Source of the DNA: Blastocladiella emersonii ATCC 22665
Lineage: Eukaryota; Blastocladiomycota; Blastocladiomycetes; Blastocladiales; Blastocladiaceae
Direction of reading: 5' to 3'
Length of the DNA stretch: 64,000 nucleotides
Assembly: GCA_025594325.1 (NCBI GenBank)
Contig: JANHCV010000009.1
Span: 558,001 to 622,000, forward strand
Shown: positions 10,607 to 21,662 of the stretch, one piece after another
How the letters are laid out: every line of letters starts with the position of its first letter
Position numbering within the stretch: position 1 is the stretch's first letter
Notes under the pieces: model-generated
Seen by the model: the letters and a program-made list of their open reading frames with translations, nothing else
Database searches by the model: none
What the model was told of the DNA's origin: nothing
Made by a program: the position numbers and the translations under genes

Positions 10607-13600
10607 TCACTCGCGACGCCCCGGCGGCGGCATCTTGGCCATCGTCGACGTCGCCATGGCGCACGTGCGCGCGAAATGCCCAACCTGCCCGCACGCCGTG
10701 CACTTGATCGGGCACTCGGCACTCGTGTGCCCGCGCGAAAAGCAGTTGGAGCAACGCACGTTGGGCGCGGCACGCGCCTCGTTCGGCGACTTGGTGCCAC
10801 CGGGCGCGCCGTTGCCGTTGCGCGGCCCGTTGCCGTTGCGCGGGTGAGGAGGACCCGCGCCGAGAGCACGGTGCGCGGTGCGGCCGGGGAACCCGCTACC
10901 AGACGGAGGAGGCGCGGTGGCGAAGGAGCTGCCGATGAGCGCCGGGTGCTGTGAGACCGTCGCCGTCGTCACGGCCGGTTGAGCCGAGGCCACGACGTCG
11001 ACAGGCGCGGGCGCAGCGGCGGCGGAGGGCGCCGTGTACCGCTCGTACAGTCGCGGGGGCTGGTACCCCGCGGCCGCTGTTACCGCTGCCGCGGGTGCGA
11101 ACGCCGCCGCGACGCGGGCGTCGTCCGAGACCCCACGCTGCGGCGCCGCCGCGCTCGCACCATTGCTGCCGCGCCACATCGCGAGCTCGCCCGAGACCCG
11201 CGCGAGCTGGCCGCGGAGCTCGCCGACGGCGCGGTCGGCCGTGTCGCGGTCCTGCTGCCGCAGCTGCGCGAGCCGCGTGTGCTCGGCCATGAGCTGCCGC
11301 AGCGCGCCCTCGGTGCGCGCGTGCGCCGCCTGCATCGCCGCCAGGGCGCCGCGCAGCTGCTCGTTCTCGTGCACGAGCTGCGGGACCACCGCCTGCAGCT
11401 GCGCCGGCGGGAGGTGCAGGAGCGAGTCGGCGACCGAGAAGGGCGCGGGGGTTGCGGTTGAAGTTGGCGAGGCAGGGCCGAAGATGCTGCCGGTGCCGGT
11501 CGCGAGGGTGGACGCGGTGGTGGGCGGGGCAACGGTTGTGGCAGCGACGGCAGCGAGCGGCGCCGGCGCGGCGAACCCTAGCGGCGTCGATGCCGCGACC
11601 GACGACGCAGACGACGGCCAGGCGCCGCTGCGCGCGGGGCCCGCGACGGACGTGTACGGCCCGCCGACAATCTCGTCCTCGTGCGGGTTGCGCGGGTCGT
11701 GGACCGCCGTAGGCGAGGTGGTCGTGGTGGTCTCGACAGCGACGGGCGCGGCGACGGGCGCAAGGGCGGCGGCGGGAACTGGGCTCGGCTCGCGGCGGCG
11801 GTTGAGCGACGTCGAGTCCTCGAACGGCGTCGGCAGGATCTCGTCGTCGTCGCTCCACTCGCTGCGGTGGCCCTCGCTCTCGTCCTCCCAGTCGGACGTG
11901 GTCTCGTCGCCGTCCGTCTCAGCGGTAGCGACGGCGTCGGAGGAAACGGGCGGAGCCACGCGAGACGCCGCCGGCCCGGGCGGCGCGGGCTTGGTCATGA
12001 CCGCGGGAGCCGCGCGAGCCACCGACGCGGGCGACGCGGGCTTGGCCGGGACCGCCGCGGGCGGCGCGCGAGGAGCGGGGCTGGCGCGGCGCTCGACGGG
12101 CGTCGGTGCGCGCGGACCGACTGCGGGAACGAGCGGGCGGACCGCCGGTGCGGCAACTGCGGCAGCCGCGGGAGCGCGCGCAGCGGGTGCCTTCTTCGAG
12201 GGCGCTGCCGCGGCGGTCGTGGCCGCGAGCGTCTCGGGCGCGGGGGTGGGGACGAGCGGGACCATCGACACGGGCCACGCGGGGAGCGGCGACGGGGTCT
12301 TGGCCGCCGCGGCAGCGGGCTTGGGCTTCGGTGCAGCGGGCGCCGGCGCGGGCTTCGGCGGCTCGGGAACCGAGTGGGCCGCGGCCATGCGGGACCACGA
12401 CCCGGCCGCGGGCGCGGGCGCGGGGGCGGGGACGACGGGCTTGGGGCCCGCGGGCACGGGTTTCGGGGCCGGAGCCGCAACCGTTACCTTGGGAGCAGCG
12501 GAAGCGGTAGCCTTAGGCTTCGGGCTCGGCGACGGCGCGGGAACGGGCGACGCGGGTGCCGAGGCCGTGGGCGGGGTGGGTGAGCGCGCGCCCGCGAGGC
12601 TCGGGTTGGACGCGGTGCGCTTGACGACGGGCGCGGTCATGGCGGCGAGCACGTCCTTGGGGATCACGCGCTCGACGCCGTCGATGCTGACCGAGTTGTG
12701 GCCGTCGGCGGCGGCCGCGGCGGGGGTCGACGGACGCGAGGCGGAGGGCGACTTGGCGGGAGCGGCGGCGGGCTTCTTGGCATCGGGCTGCTTCTTCTGC
12801 TTCTTGGCGGCCGCCGCAACCGGAGTCGGAGTGACGGGCTCGGGCGCGCCGACCTGCGACGACGGTCCGGGCATCGAAGCAGCGGGCGACGCGGGGCCCG
12901 AGGTGACAACGGCGGGCTTGACGGGCGTCGACGCGGTCGTCGGGCTCGACGGCGCGCTCGGCGCGGGGCTCGCGGTGGTGCTACCCGTGCGCTTGACGGT
13001 CGCCGAGCGCGACGTGAGGACGACGGGGCCGGGCGGTTTCGACGCGCCGGCGGGCAAGACGACGGGGGTCATCTTGGCGGCCTTGGCCGCGGGCGCCGTG
13101 TTGCCGAGCGGCGGGGTGGGGATCGGCGCGATGGCGGGCGACTGCGCGGCGGAGGCACCGGCCGTCTTGCCCTTCCCCTTGGCCTTCTTGCCGGGCGAGG
13201 CGGCGCCGAACAGCTCGGCCTCCTTGGCCTTGGTCCACTCGCCGGCGGCGATGCGGGCCATGTCGTCGAGCAGGACGTTGCGGAGGCTGAGGTCGAGCGT
13301 GCGCATGCCGGCCTCGAGCCCGTCCTCGTACAGGTCCATGACGGACTCGCAGCGCGGGCCGAGCGCGTCGAACTCGGCCTCCATGGCCTCGTTGACGAGC
13401 TTGAGCGCCGCGGCCTCGCGCACCTCGCACTCGTGCAGGAAGCACGACACGACCATGAGCGTCAGGGTGAGCGCGGTGCGGTCGTCGCCGGTCGCGGTGC
13501 GCAGGTGGGCGATGCCCGCGGCGAAGTGCGCGGCGGCCGCGTTCTCGAGGCGGCGGAACGCCTTGCGCGACTCGGCGTTGCCCGCGCGGTCGAGCCGGTG

Positions 13601-15151
13601 GCCGACGTTGGTCGAGTTGGCGGGGACCACGGCCCACGCGGCGCGCAGCGCGTCCACGTCGTCGACGACCGCCTGGTGCTTGGTGTGCGCGTGCGACACG
13701 AGCGTCTTGAGCGACGCCACGGCCGACTGCGCAAACGCCTTGGCCTCGGCGGCGATCTCGGCGCCCATGCGCGACGCGAGCTCTTCCTGCGGCGCGAGCG
13801 CCGCGATCGCCTTGTTGGCCACGTCGACGAGGTCGTAAGCGATATCGAGCAGCTTCTGCCCCGCCTCCGGGATCACCTCGAGGCTCTGCACGCGGTGGAA
13901 CTCGACAAAGTCGTCGAGGAACGCCGTGTACCGGTCGTCAATGGACGCGAGCGCGGCGGGGTCAGTGTGCTTGCGGCGGCTCTTGAACTGGTTGGTGATG
14001 TTGGCCCAGTAGTCGGCGAACTTGGTGCGGGCGTCGGCGGCGGCAGCGAGCTTGGCCTCGGTCTCGGCGAGCACGGCGGCGCGGCGGGTCTCGATGGCGA
14101 GCATGTCGGCGACGACGGCGCGCAGCGGGGCCCACGCCTTGTCGGAGGCGGCGGCGAGCGCAGCCTTGTAGCGGGCCTGGAGGTTGGTCGAGTCGGTCTC
14201 GACGATCTCGCGCTCGCGCTCGACCTCGGCGGGGCGCAGCAGCTCCTCGGGGTCGATGATCTGGATCTCCTCGTCGCGGTGCAGCAGGCGCATGAGGCGG
14301 GCCGACTCGGCGGCGAACTGCGACTTTTTCGCGTCGTAGTTGACAATGTGGAACACGGTCTCGGCGGGCTCGGCGTGGTCGTGCTCGCCGTCCTCGTCGT
14401 CGCAGTGGTCTGAGCACGTGCACTCGACGGCCATGCGCTCGGGCAGCTCGTCCTCGGAGCACGGCTGCAGCGTCTTGTACACCTCGGCGAAGATCGGCGA
14501 GAAGCTGAGCGGCTCGACCTCGAAGATCTCGGCCAGGCCCGTCGGCGACTTGAGGTAGTCGGTGACAAAGGCCGAGAGCAGCGTCATGGGGCTCGCTGCG
14601 GGAGCGGACGCGTCGGAGAACCGCTTGCCGGGCTGCGACTGCGGCTGCGACTGCTTCTTGCCGCCCTTGGCCGAGCCCTTGCCCTTTGCGGAGGATGTCG
14701 ATGACGACGACGACTCGCCGGATTCGCGGGACCGCGCGTCGGCCGCAGCCGCAGCGGCAGCCGAGGCAGCCTCGCGCGCCGAGTTGAGCGCGGCGAGAAT
14801 GCGCTCCTCCCACATCAGGATCACGTCGGGCGGCGGGACCTTGCGTGGCTCAGGGACCTACGCGCGCATGAAAAGGAAGTGTGAGACACGAGTTTGCGTG
14901 ATGGCTAAGTGATCCCGCGCACGACGGCAACGTACAGTGGGATCTATTGAGTCGAACGAAATGACGCTCGCGCTCGAAGCGGTACCCGTCGGGTAGAGGG
15001 CCTTGAAGATGACCTGGGCCCAGTCGGCGTAGATCGGGGTGGTGGTGCGCAGCTCCTTGACGACGGCGTCGCGCGCGACGCGCAGCGCCGGGTACTGGTC
15101 GGCGTACGGCGCAAACGACGCGAGGATCGCCTGCGGGCTGTCGCTGGCCAT
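10607..15151 (-). CDS. Large low-complexity protein with two C-terminal CCHC zinc knuckles
   Basis: Two exons, 15151-14936 and 14857-10607, with a 78-bp intron (GTACGT..TAG, phase 0), give 1488 residues. The N-terminal ~500 residues are largely helical and ordered (YADWAQVIFKALYP; a Cys/His/acidic patch CSDHCDDEDGEHDH). The middle ~700 are Ala/Pro/Ser-rich and likely disordered. A coiled-coil stretch follows (ENEQLRGALAAMQAAHARTEGAL). Near residues 1440-1475 there are two perfect C-x2-C-x4-H-x4-C knuckles (CSNCFSRGHTSAEC and CTACGQVGHFARTC), typical of RNA- or ssDNA-binding proteins. No orthologue is recognised. Nothing retroelement-like (RT, protease, integrase) accompanies the knuckles, so a host RNA-binding role is likelier than Gag. 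Confidence 0.82.
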
Positions 15152-15641
15152 GGTGCCGAATTCGGGTTGGTGGTTGGGTACGGTTGTCGGGCGGGCAGTC
15201 GGGGTGCGAGTCGGGTCGGGCGGCCGCTCAGGGCGAGTTCATGCAAGTGCGGTTACGTTGCAGCGAGTCGCGGGCGTCGTCGTCGGCACGGATGTGATCA
15301 ACGCGTAGGGATCTAGGGGTCGCGCACCGACGTGTTTGAACGGATGCCGACGCGTCACCAGCGCGCACGTGACCCGCTGCTGGGGCGATTTCCGCTTTCC
15401 CTTCGCTCGCTTCCCCGACGCACTCCTCCGTTCCCCTGCCTTCACGCTCGCTCGTCCGCGATCATGGTGGTCGACATGGCACAGTCTGCACCTGGAGCGC
15501 GGCCTTCCCTCAGGGCAACCACGGCCGCCGCGCGACCTCGTGGTCGTGGCCGCGGACGCCGCGATCCCTCGCTGCGCCGCGCTCGTCCGCTGCGCGCTGC
15601 GGCGGCACCGTGTCTCTCGCGCCGATCGTGGCAGGTGCGAG
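15152..15641. other. Upstream region of zinc-knuckle gene
   Basis: No gene supported. It presumably contains the minus-strand promoter of the zinc-knuckle gene. A copy of AGGTGCGAG at 15633-15641 forms the left flank of the TIR element. Confidence 0.4.
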
Positions 15642-16835
15642 TCGTGTACACCACCGCAATCGCAACTCACAATTGCACACAAAGATTTGAGTGAACGTAG
15701 CCACAATCACAATTGTCGGCCGGAATTGTGGGGTGAGGGGCGAAGGGCCTAGCAACCGATCACGTGAGACGCATCTTGACCTCGTCGCCCAGCTGCCGCG
15801 GCACTGCCGCTCACCCGAGTTGAGCGCACGCTCGTCGTGGAACCCCGACAACCAACGCCGCTAACTGTCGACTTCGGGCTGCCGCCGCGGCGATGCCCGC
15901 TCGTCCACGCTCGCCATTGGTGCCCGTCGAGCGCACCATCGACGCTCGTCCTCTTCACCATCGCCGCGTGCAGAACACAGCGCCAATGCGCTCCCCGCCG
16001 ACGGGCCTCGCCGTCGTTCTCGGAGCACGGTGGCCGGCAATGCTTTGCGCACGGTGAGTAAGCGCGGCGGCCGGCCCTTGCGCGCCCGCCGGCAGCCTCG
16101 CCGTCTCGTTGCGACGCTGGCGCCCCCGCCAGTCGCGACCGCGGCTATATCGCTGATTGAGGACGAGATGTGCGGCATTGAGACCGACAGCGACACCGAG
16201 ATGGAGGACGCGGGCGAGGACACGGGCAACGACATTGGGGAGGTCGGGCCGTCCAAGGCCAACGTGTACCACCAGCTCGCCGACTTCGGCCTCGTCTCGG
16301 GCAACACGGTCAAGGACGACTTCTCGACCCTGTCGGACGCCGAGCAGGCGCAGATCATCGAGGCGGGCTCTAAGCCCATCGCCCTCCTGGTACTCGAGGC
16401 GCCCATCGTCAGCCTCGCGCACCCGGCCCTCGCAAACCGCGTCATCACCAACATCTCCTCGATCGCTTCGACGTCGGTCAACCACGGCCTTCGATCTGGC
16501 CGCCCTCCCCATCTCGCTTGACGAGATGCCTCATCCTGACACCTTCATGGCGGCCAGTTGCGAGGACCAGATGGAGCTTGACATCGATGAGCTCGCCGAT
16601 ATTGTTAACGTGTGATGAATGAGTACACACCTTCTTTTCTGTGGCATCCCTCCGTCAGTCTCTCGTGTGCCGATTCTGCCTGTCACTCGCGTCAAGTCGT
16701 CCTTAAGCACTCACATGACTGCACGTGAGCGCGTTCCTCGCGTCGCCTCCAGGTTTTCCACAAACCGCAATCACAATCGCATGTCGAATTGTGGGTCCGC
16801 ATTCACAATTTTCGGGAATTGTGGTGGTGTACACT
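15642..16835. mobile_element. Candidate TIR element (~1.19 kb) with 9-bp flanking direct repeats
   Basis: The ends carry a perfect 12-bp inverted repeat, GTGTACACCACC at 15644-15655 and its complement at 16823-16834. Outside these lie identical 9-bp direct repeats AGGTGCGAG (15633-15641 and 16836-16844). Inside each end are several ACAATT/AATTGT motifs, unlike the GC-rich surroundings. Nine-base target duplications are typical of Mutator-like elements, but no transposase is visible. The interior holds only the hypothetical reading frame at about 16030-16615. A non-autonomous DNA transposon is the best reading; that is inference from structure alone. Confidence 0.5.
16030..16615 (+). pseudogene. 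Hypothetical acidic protein, apparently frameshifted or mis-modelled
   Basis: An open frame with protein-like composition runs from about 16110: an acidic patch (DSDTEMEDAGEDTGNDIGE), then NVYHQLADFGLVSGNTVKDD, and so on. It ends at 16521 just after the sense seems to shift frame. The continuation in another frame reads SLDEMPHPDTFMA to a TGA at 16613-16615. One extra base near 16480-16490, or an unseen intron, would join them. A GTGAGT donor-like site occurs at about 16058, so the 5' structure is uncertain. It lies wholly inside the candidate TIR element. No family recognised. Confidence 0.4.
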
Positions 16836-17084
16836 AGGTGCGAGACATCCTGCATCTCGCTGCATGAAATGATCGCCCGGTGAGAGACGGGTGCGGCGCT
16901 GGTTGGTGCCGCGGTCACGACGCCGTCGCGCCCGGATTGGCCTTTGAAACGGCGCCTGCAAGAACACTCGCTTAGCCACCCAACGTCACACACCGCAGGG
17001 CGCTCGAGCGATAGCAACGCCATGGCCACGTTCCACGTTCCCGGCGCCATCGCCGCGCCGCTGGCCATCGCCCCACGGCGGCCC

Positions 17085-17092
17085 TTAAATAC
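17085..17092 (+). promoter_or_regulatory. TATA-like box of LPMO-like gene
   Basis: TTAAATAC in otherwise GC-rich DNA, about 110 bp before the ATG at 17195. Position and composition only. Confidence 0.4.
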
Positions 17093-17194
17093 GCCATCGA
17101 GCTCGGTTCTCGGCTCTCGCTCTCTTGACGAAGCGCGCCATCATCAGCTAGACCGTGCTAGATAGACCGACCGATCCGATCCACCACCACCACG

Positions 17195-18904
17195 ATGCGC
17201 ACCTCGTCCGCCTCTGCCCTCGCCCTCGCGGCGATCGCCGCCGCCCTTGTCGACTCGGCGTCGGCCCACTTCACGCTGCAGTCGCCCGTCGCCTCGCGCG
17301 AGAAGCAGGAGTGGCCCATCGACAACCGCCGGTTCTGGCCGACGAGCGCGCCCGGCGGCTCGCTCCGCCCCGTCGCCGACTGCCTCGCCCTGCCCCGCCG
17401 CCAGGTCGCCGCGCTGCGCGGTGGCGCGCCGGCCACGTTCGGGTTCGGTACGATCGCTTCCTTCACAACTGCCCTCATCGCCAGCAGCGCAGTCGCGATG
17501 GCGAGCGCGATCCCTGAGGAGGACGCTGTGGCGACACGGCGATGGCGGCTGCGCCACCGTTTGGCGCACCTTCCCGGCACGGGAAATGAAACCACCGCAC
17601 ACTTGCCCTGCTCTGGCCCACGCGCGCGCGAACGCCCATGCTGACCATCGTCATCGTCGTCTCCGTTCGTAGAGATCGCCGCCGGCGCGTCGCACGTCGG
17701 CATGTGCACGGCCCAGCTCGTCAACATCGACACGGGCGCCGTGACGCCGCTGCCCAGCCAGCTCAACTGCGTCTCGCGCGGCCAGGCCTACACGGCCCCC
17801 ATGCCCAACGTCAACTGCCGCAACTGCGTGGTAAAGGTCAGCGTCGTCGCCGTGCACCTCGGTCCCGAGGTGCCCGAGTACTACGGTACGGCTGTTCGCG
17901 TCGCCGATTCCCCCCAAACTTGAATCTGACGTGCTCCTCCTCTGCATCCAGACTCGTGTGTCGACGTCAGCATCACGGCTGCCGGTGGTCGCGGTGACGA
18001 CGGCGATCCGCCTGTACCCGTGCCTGAGCCGACGACGACTACCACCTCGACTCGCACGCGCTCCACGACGGTCGCTCCCGTCCCGACCACGCCCACCGTT
18101 GCGCCTGTCCCCGAGCCTACCTCGTCCTCGACCACGGCCGCTCGCACCACCGCCTCGTCGTCGTCCTCGACGAGCACGCGCGGCCGCCGCACCACCACCA
18201 CGACCGAGGAGCCCGCTCCGACTGCGACGACGACCGACGACGATGAGCCCGCTCCCATCACCACCACCTCGTCCTCGTCGACGACCACGTCTGCTCGCAC
18301 GACCACCACCACCACCACCACCACCACCACCACCACCTCGACCACCGAGACACCCATCGTCACCCGTCCCCCTCGCCGCTCGTCGACCACTACCTCCTCC
18401 ACCACCACCACTACCTCCGAGACCCCCGCCCCGACCTCGTCGTCGTCCGCTGCCACGACCACCACGTCGGAGCCCGCTCCCGAGGTCCCGATCCCTACCG
18501 TGACGGCTCGCCCGACCCCGCACCGTCCCCGCGTCGAGGAGCCCATCACCACCACCACCTCGACCTCGACCTCCACCGCCACCCCTACCCCCACCACGAC
18601 CTCGACCTCGACGCGCGCCCGCGTCACGTCGACCGTCGCTCCCTCGCCGTCGCCCGTTCCGGCGCCGGCTCCCGCCCCGGTGATCGTCCCTGCCCCCGAG
18701 CCCGTCCCCGCGCCCGCCCCGATCACGGACGCCAAGGTCGAGATCATCGACGGCCCGTGCGACGCCGGTGCCATGCGCTGCTCGCCCGACGGCCGCCTCA
18801 TCAAGTACTGCATGGGCAACAAGTGGTACGGCGAGCGCGTTGCTGACAACCACAAGTGCACGGTCCCCGAGGGCAAGTCGTACCCGATCGTCGTCAAGGC
18901 GTAA
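17195..18904 (+). CDS. Secreted X325/Bim1-type LPMO-like copper protein with Thr/Ser-rich linker
   Basis: Exons 17195-17447, 17673-17885 and 17952-18904 give 472 residues. A signal peptide (residues 1-24) should be cleaved to leave an N-terminal His (H25), followed by FTLQSP. That is the hallmark of LPMO-like proteins and of the X325/Bim1 family, which binds copper through His1, a second His and an Asp. Candidates here are H92 (GASHVGMC) and D156 or D160 (YYDSCVDV). A ~250-residue Thr/Ser/Pro-rich linker follows, probably O-glycosylated. The end is a small Cys domain (PCDAGAMRCSPDGR ... NKWYG ... NHKC) reminiscent of chitin-binding modules. X325 proteins are copper-binding rather than proven oxidases. 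The last codons overlap a GTAAGT, so a further 3' exon cannot be excluded. Confidence 0.62.
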
Positions 18905-21662
18905 GTGGATCGCTTCGTCCCGTGCCGCCGATGCCGACACTGCGCCGCGCTGCGCTGCGTACTCGCGCGCGCTGCACCCCATTGTCACCGGCACTCCCGT
19001 CAAGGCCAAGCGCGGCATGTCGCCGGCTGGTCTTGAGGTCCCCGTCTCGCGGTTTGAGCGGGGCCATTTGCGCACTCTGACTCATGCGATCTGTTTTGAG
19101 ATCGAGTCTGCATCAGCGCTGGGAGTCTTCCTTGTTGTTCACCCGTTAAATACATATCAGTGTCACTTGCAGTACTTCTCGTGTATTGAATTGGGCGCGG
19201 TTGATCGCGTCGTTCATCGTCGCATGACCACCGCGTCACTCGGCTCGTAATGATCCGCGTTGTAAATAGCTAGCCAGCAACCGCACTCGGGCTCTGATGA
19301 GCGATGCGAGGCCCGCTCCACTCATGGCAACGAACAGCGTTCACGGAACATGAGCGAGCGGTCGACCCGCCTGCCGATCTCTGGGTCGCCCTCGCCGCCG
19401 ACGTGAACGAGTCGGCTTTGGCCGCGGCCATCGCGGCGCGGATCAAGGCCGTGACCGACATTACCGTGAACGGCACCATCTCGCGCGAGATGCTGCGCTC
19501 GGGCGTCGGCAGCCCCGCCCGCGCCGGCTCTCACACGAACCCGCGTGTGATCGCGTAAACGGTGGGTGCGGGCGAGACGACGGACCCCCGCGCACACCCG
19601 TCTCGCTCTCCGTGGTCAACGAGGCCGAGTTTTACCTGAACAGCGGGTCCTTGCAGTTCGACCAGCACGCGTCAAGTCGTCCAGCGGTCGCCGAGGTGCA
19701 GCTCGAGTCGCCGGCTGAAGAGTCTCGTGGACGTGACGCTCACGCGCTGCGTGTCGCGGATGTGGGCGGCTTATTCAATCAGCTCAAGTTTGAGTGGATC
19801 TTTTTGGCCAACGGGTTGGAATTTGTTTCGTGGCCCCTTACGTTTTGCCGATTGTGCTCCCGACTGTGCTCAGACGGCAACCCGGCTTCGCCTGCGCGGT
19901 CAGTCGCTCGGTGCAAGACGCGTCCCGAAATAACGTGACCGTGGAGACGCGTCTTTTTCTCCGCCTCTCAAGCCCGCTTGTGAGGCAAGCTGTCAGCGAC
20001 CTCCCCCTCCGACTCCCTGCAAACGAGCTTGACTCGGAAAAGCAACTCGGCGATGTGCCTTCATTGCGGTGCGAGAACCAAGGCATTGCGGCGCGCGACG
20101 TTCATGAGCATTGCGGTCCTCGGCCGTGCGCGCGCCGCAATCGCTGGCGACCGATCACTTTCCTATTCGGGGCCAGATTTGCGTGCGTACGGCCCGCCAG
20201 GTCGGATGCGGGCACGTTGAAGCGAAGTTGGCCGACATTCTGGCCGACATTCGCGTGGGACGAAGGTGTTGATACGACGCGGGGGGTTTACGAAGCCGCA
20301 GTCGACTTCGAAAACGATGACCTCGACGCTCTCTCACTCTCAAGATGTCCGCTTCCTCCAGAGGAACCCCGATTTGGGCGTGGGACCGCCGATCAGACTC
20401 TCGGTCGGTGCACGGGCCGTAGAACCGGGGTTCGGCATGAAGGGTTTCTCGATGAAGTTTAGGTGGTTTCTCTTGCCTACGTCCTGGGAACGCGGCAGAA
20501 GCTACCGCCGCTGGTCTCCACTCGTCGGTACTCGCGGCGCAACGCGTTGTCCACCACACCCAACTCGTGAGTGCCCCGAACGTGTGGAACGACAGGGTAA
20601 TATGTAACGCGGCTACCTCGCTCGAGTCCTCTCGGGGCTCGAGCAACAGCACCGCCGGCCGGCCGCCTCCCGTACTCCCGCATTCCGGACACGCGGCGAT
20701 GTGGCGCAACGCGACCTTCGTTGCCGACACGCGGTGTGATTTCTGTCGCGGAACAGCTTCTCGCGCGGACAGAACAACGTCAACTGATCCATCATCTATT
20801 CCGTAGCGGCGAGAACACACGCCCACATCGGTGAACCCGAACAACGTCGCCGCCGCAAAGCACTTTGACGGCACCTGTCGCGTCCCCGCGGCTGATCCGC
20901 AACCAGGCGACTCATCGGGGACAAAACCTGCCGCAACATACGCGCGCTGACTCGAGATGTGTGCGTCGGGGGATGTCCTTGTCCATGTGGAGCAAGGTCG
21001 CCTTGTCTTTGAGTCGGCGACCGCAATGAACGTCGCGTCGCCGCGCCGCAATGTATGCTGGCCCTTGACCGCAATCAACGCTGCTGCTCGCCCTCATCAA
21101 CCCCCGTCAAGGCTTGTGATTACCGCTGGCAGGAGTCGCGTGCACGATCTGCAGTTGCGTGTGCAGACGGCCATAGCGGTCGAGCGCCGCGCGGCCGCGG
21201 CGCGAGGGGAGTGCGTCCTTGAGCAGGGATCTCGTCCTGGATCTCGTCCACGTCGAGATCGAAGAGAGCCGTAAGAGAGGTCATTCTGTATCCGTAATTC
21301 TAGATCGGCAAAGGTCGCGTCCATGAGAGGGCCGACCATCGAAGTCGAGCGCGTGCGGGGGCGGAAGCGATGCGATCGCGGGCCGGGTCGCTGCGACGCC
21401 ACGGTGCCTGCGCCACTTCGCGTGCGCCGACCGCCGCCGCCCACCAAGGCGCACTCGCTGCCCTGCCCCTGACCCAGCCTGCCCTGCCTGTGCCGCAATC
21501 GCCGCGGTCCACGCACGCCTTGTTTGCGGCACGATCGCCCTCTCTCTCCCCCATAAATCTACGCTCTCCCCTCGCCCACCGACGCCAGATCACCAGTTCT
21601 TCCTTTGCCCACTCGCTCCGTCGCACAGCCACTCGGCCCTCCATCGCCGCGCCACCATCTCC
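18905..21662. other. Long region without a supportable gene
   Basis: Several frames look open (84 codons plus strand near 19304-19558; 307 codons minus strand 20155-21078), but none shows a family motif, periodic low complexity or a convincing start. Protein-like runs occur on both strands around 20.3-20.6 kb, suggesting possible old coding debris. A copy of the GACGCGTC ... ACGTGA element lies at about 19914-19938. A CATAAAT box near 21552 probably serves the zinc-finger gene. Confidence 0.4.

Noticed and set aside
10607-10760. Retroviral-type Gag from the CCHC knuckles
   Set aside because: The gene is a spliced, 1488-residue host-like protein with no RT, protease or integrase nearby.
11034-13838. 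934-codon plus-strand open frame opposite the zinc-knuckle gene
   Set aside because: Ala/Gly-rich antisense shadow of GC-rich, low-complexity coding sequence; the minus frame has zinc knuckles and a spliced, well-formed start.
12698-14413. 571-codon plus-strand frame rich in Gly/Arg
   Set aside because: Another antisense shadow of the same gene; no domain and extreme composition.
20155-21078. 307-codon minus-strand ORF
   Set aside because: No recognisable motif, no good start, and competing protein-like frames on the other strand; open frames of this size occur by chance at this GC content.
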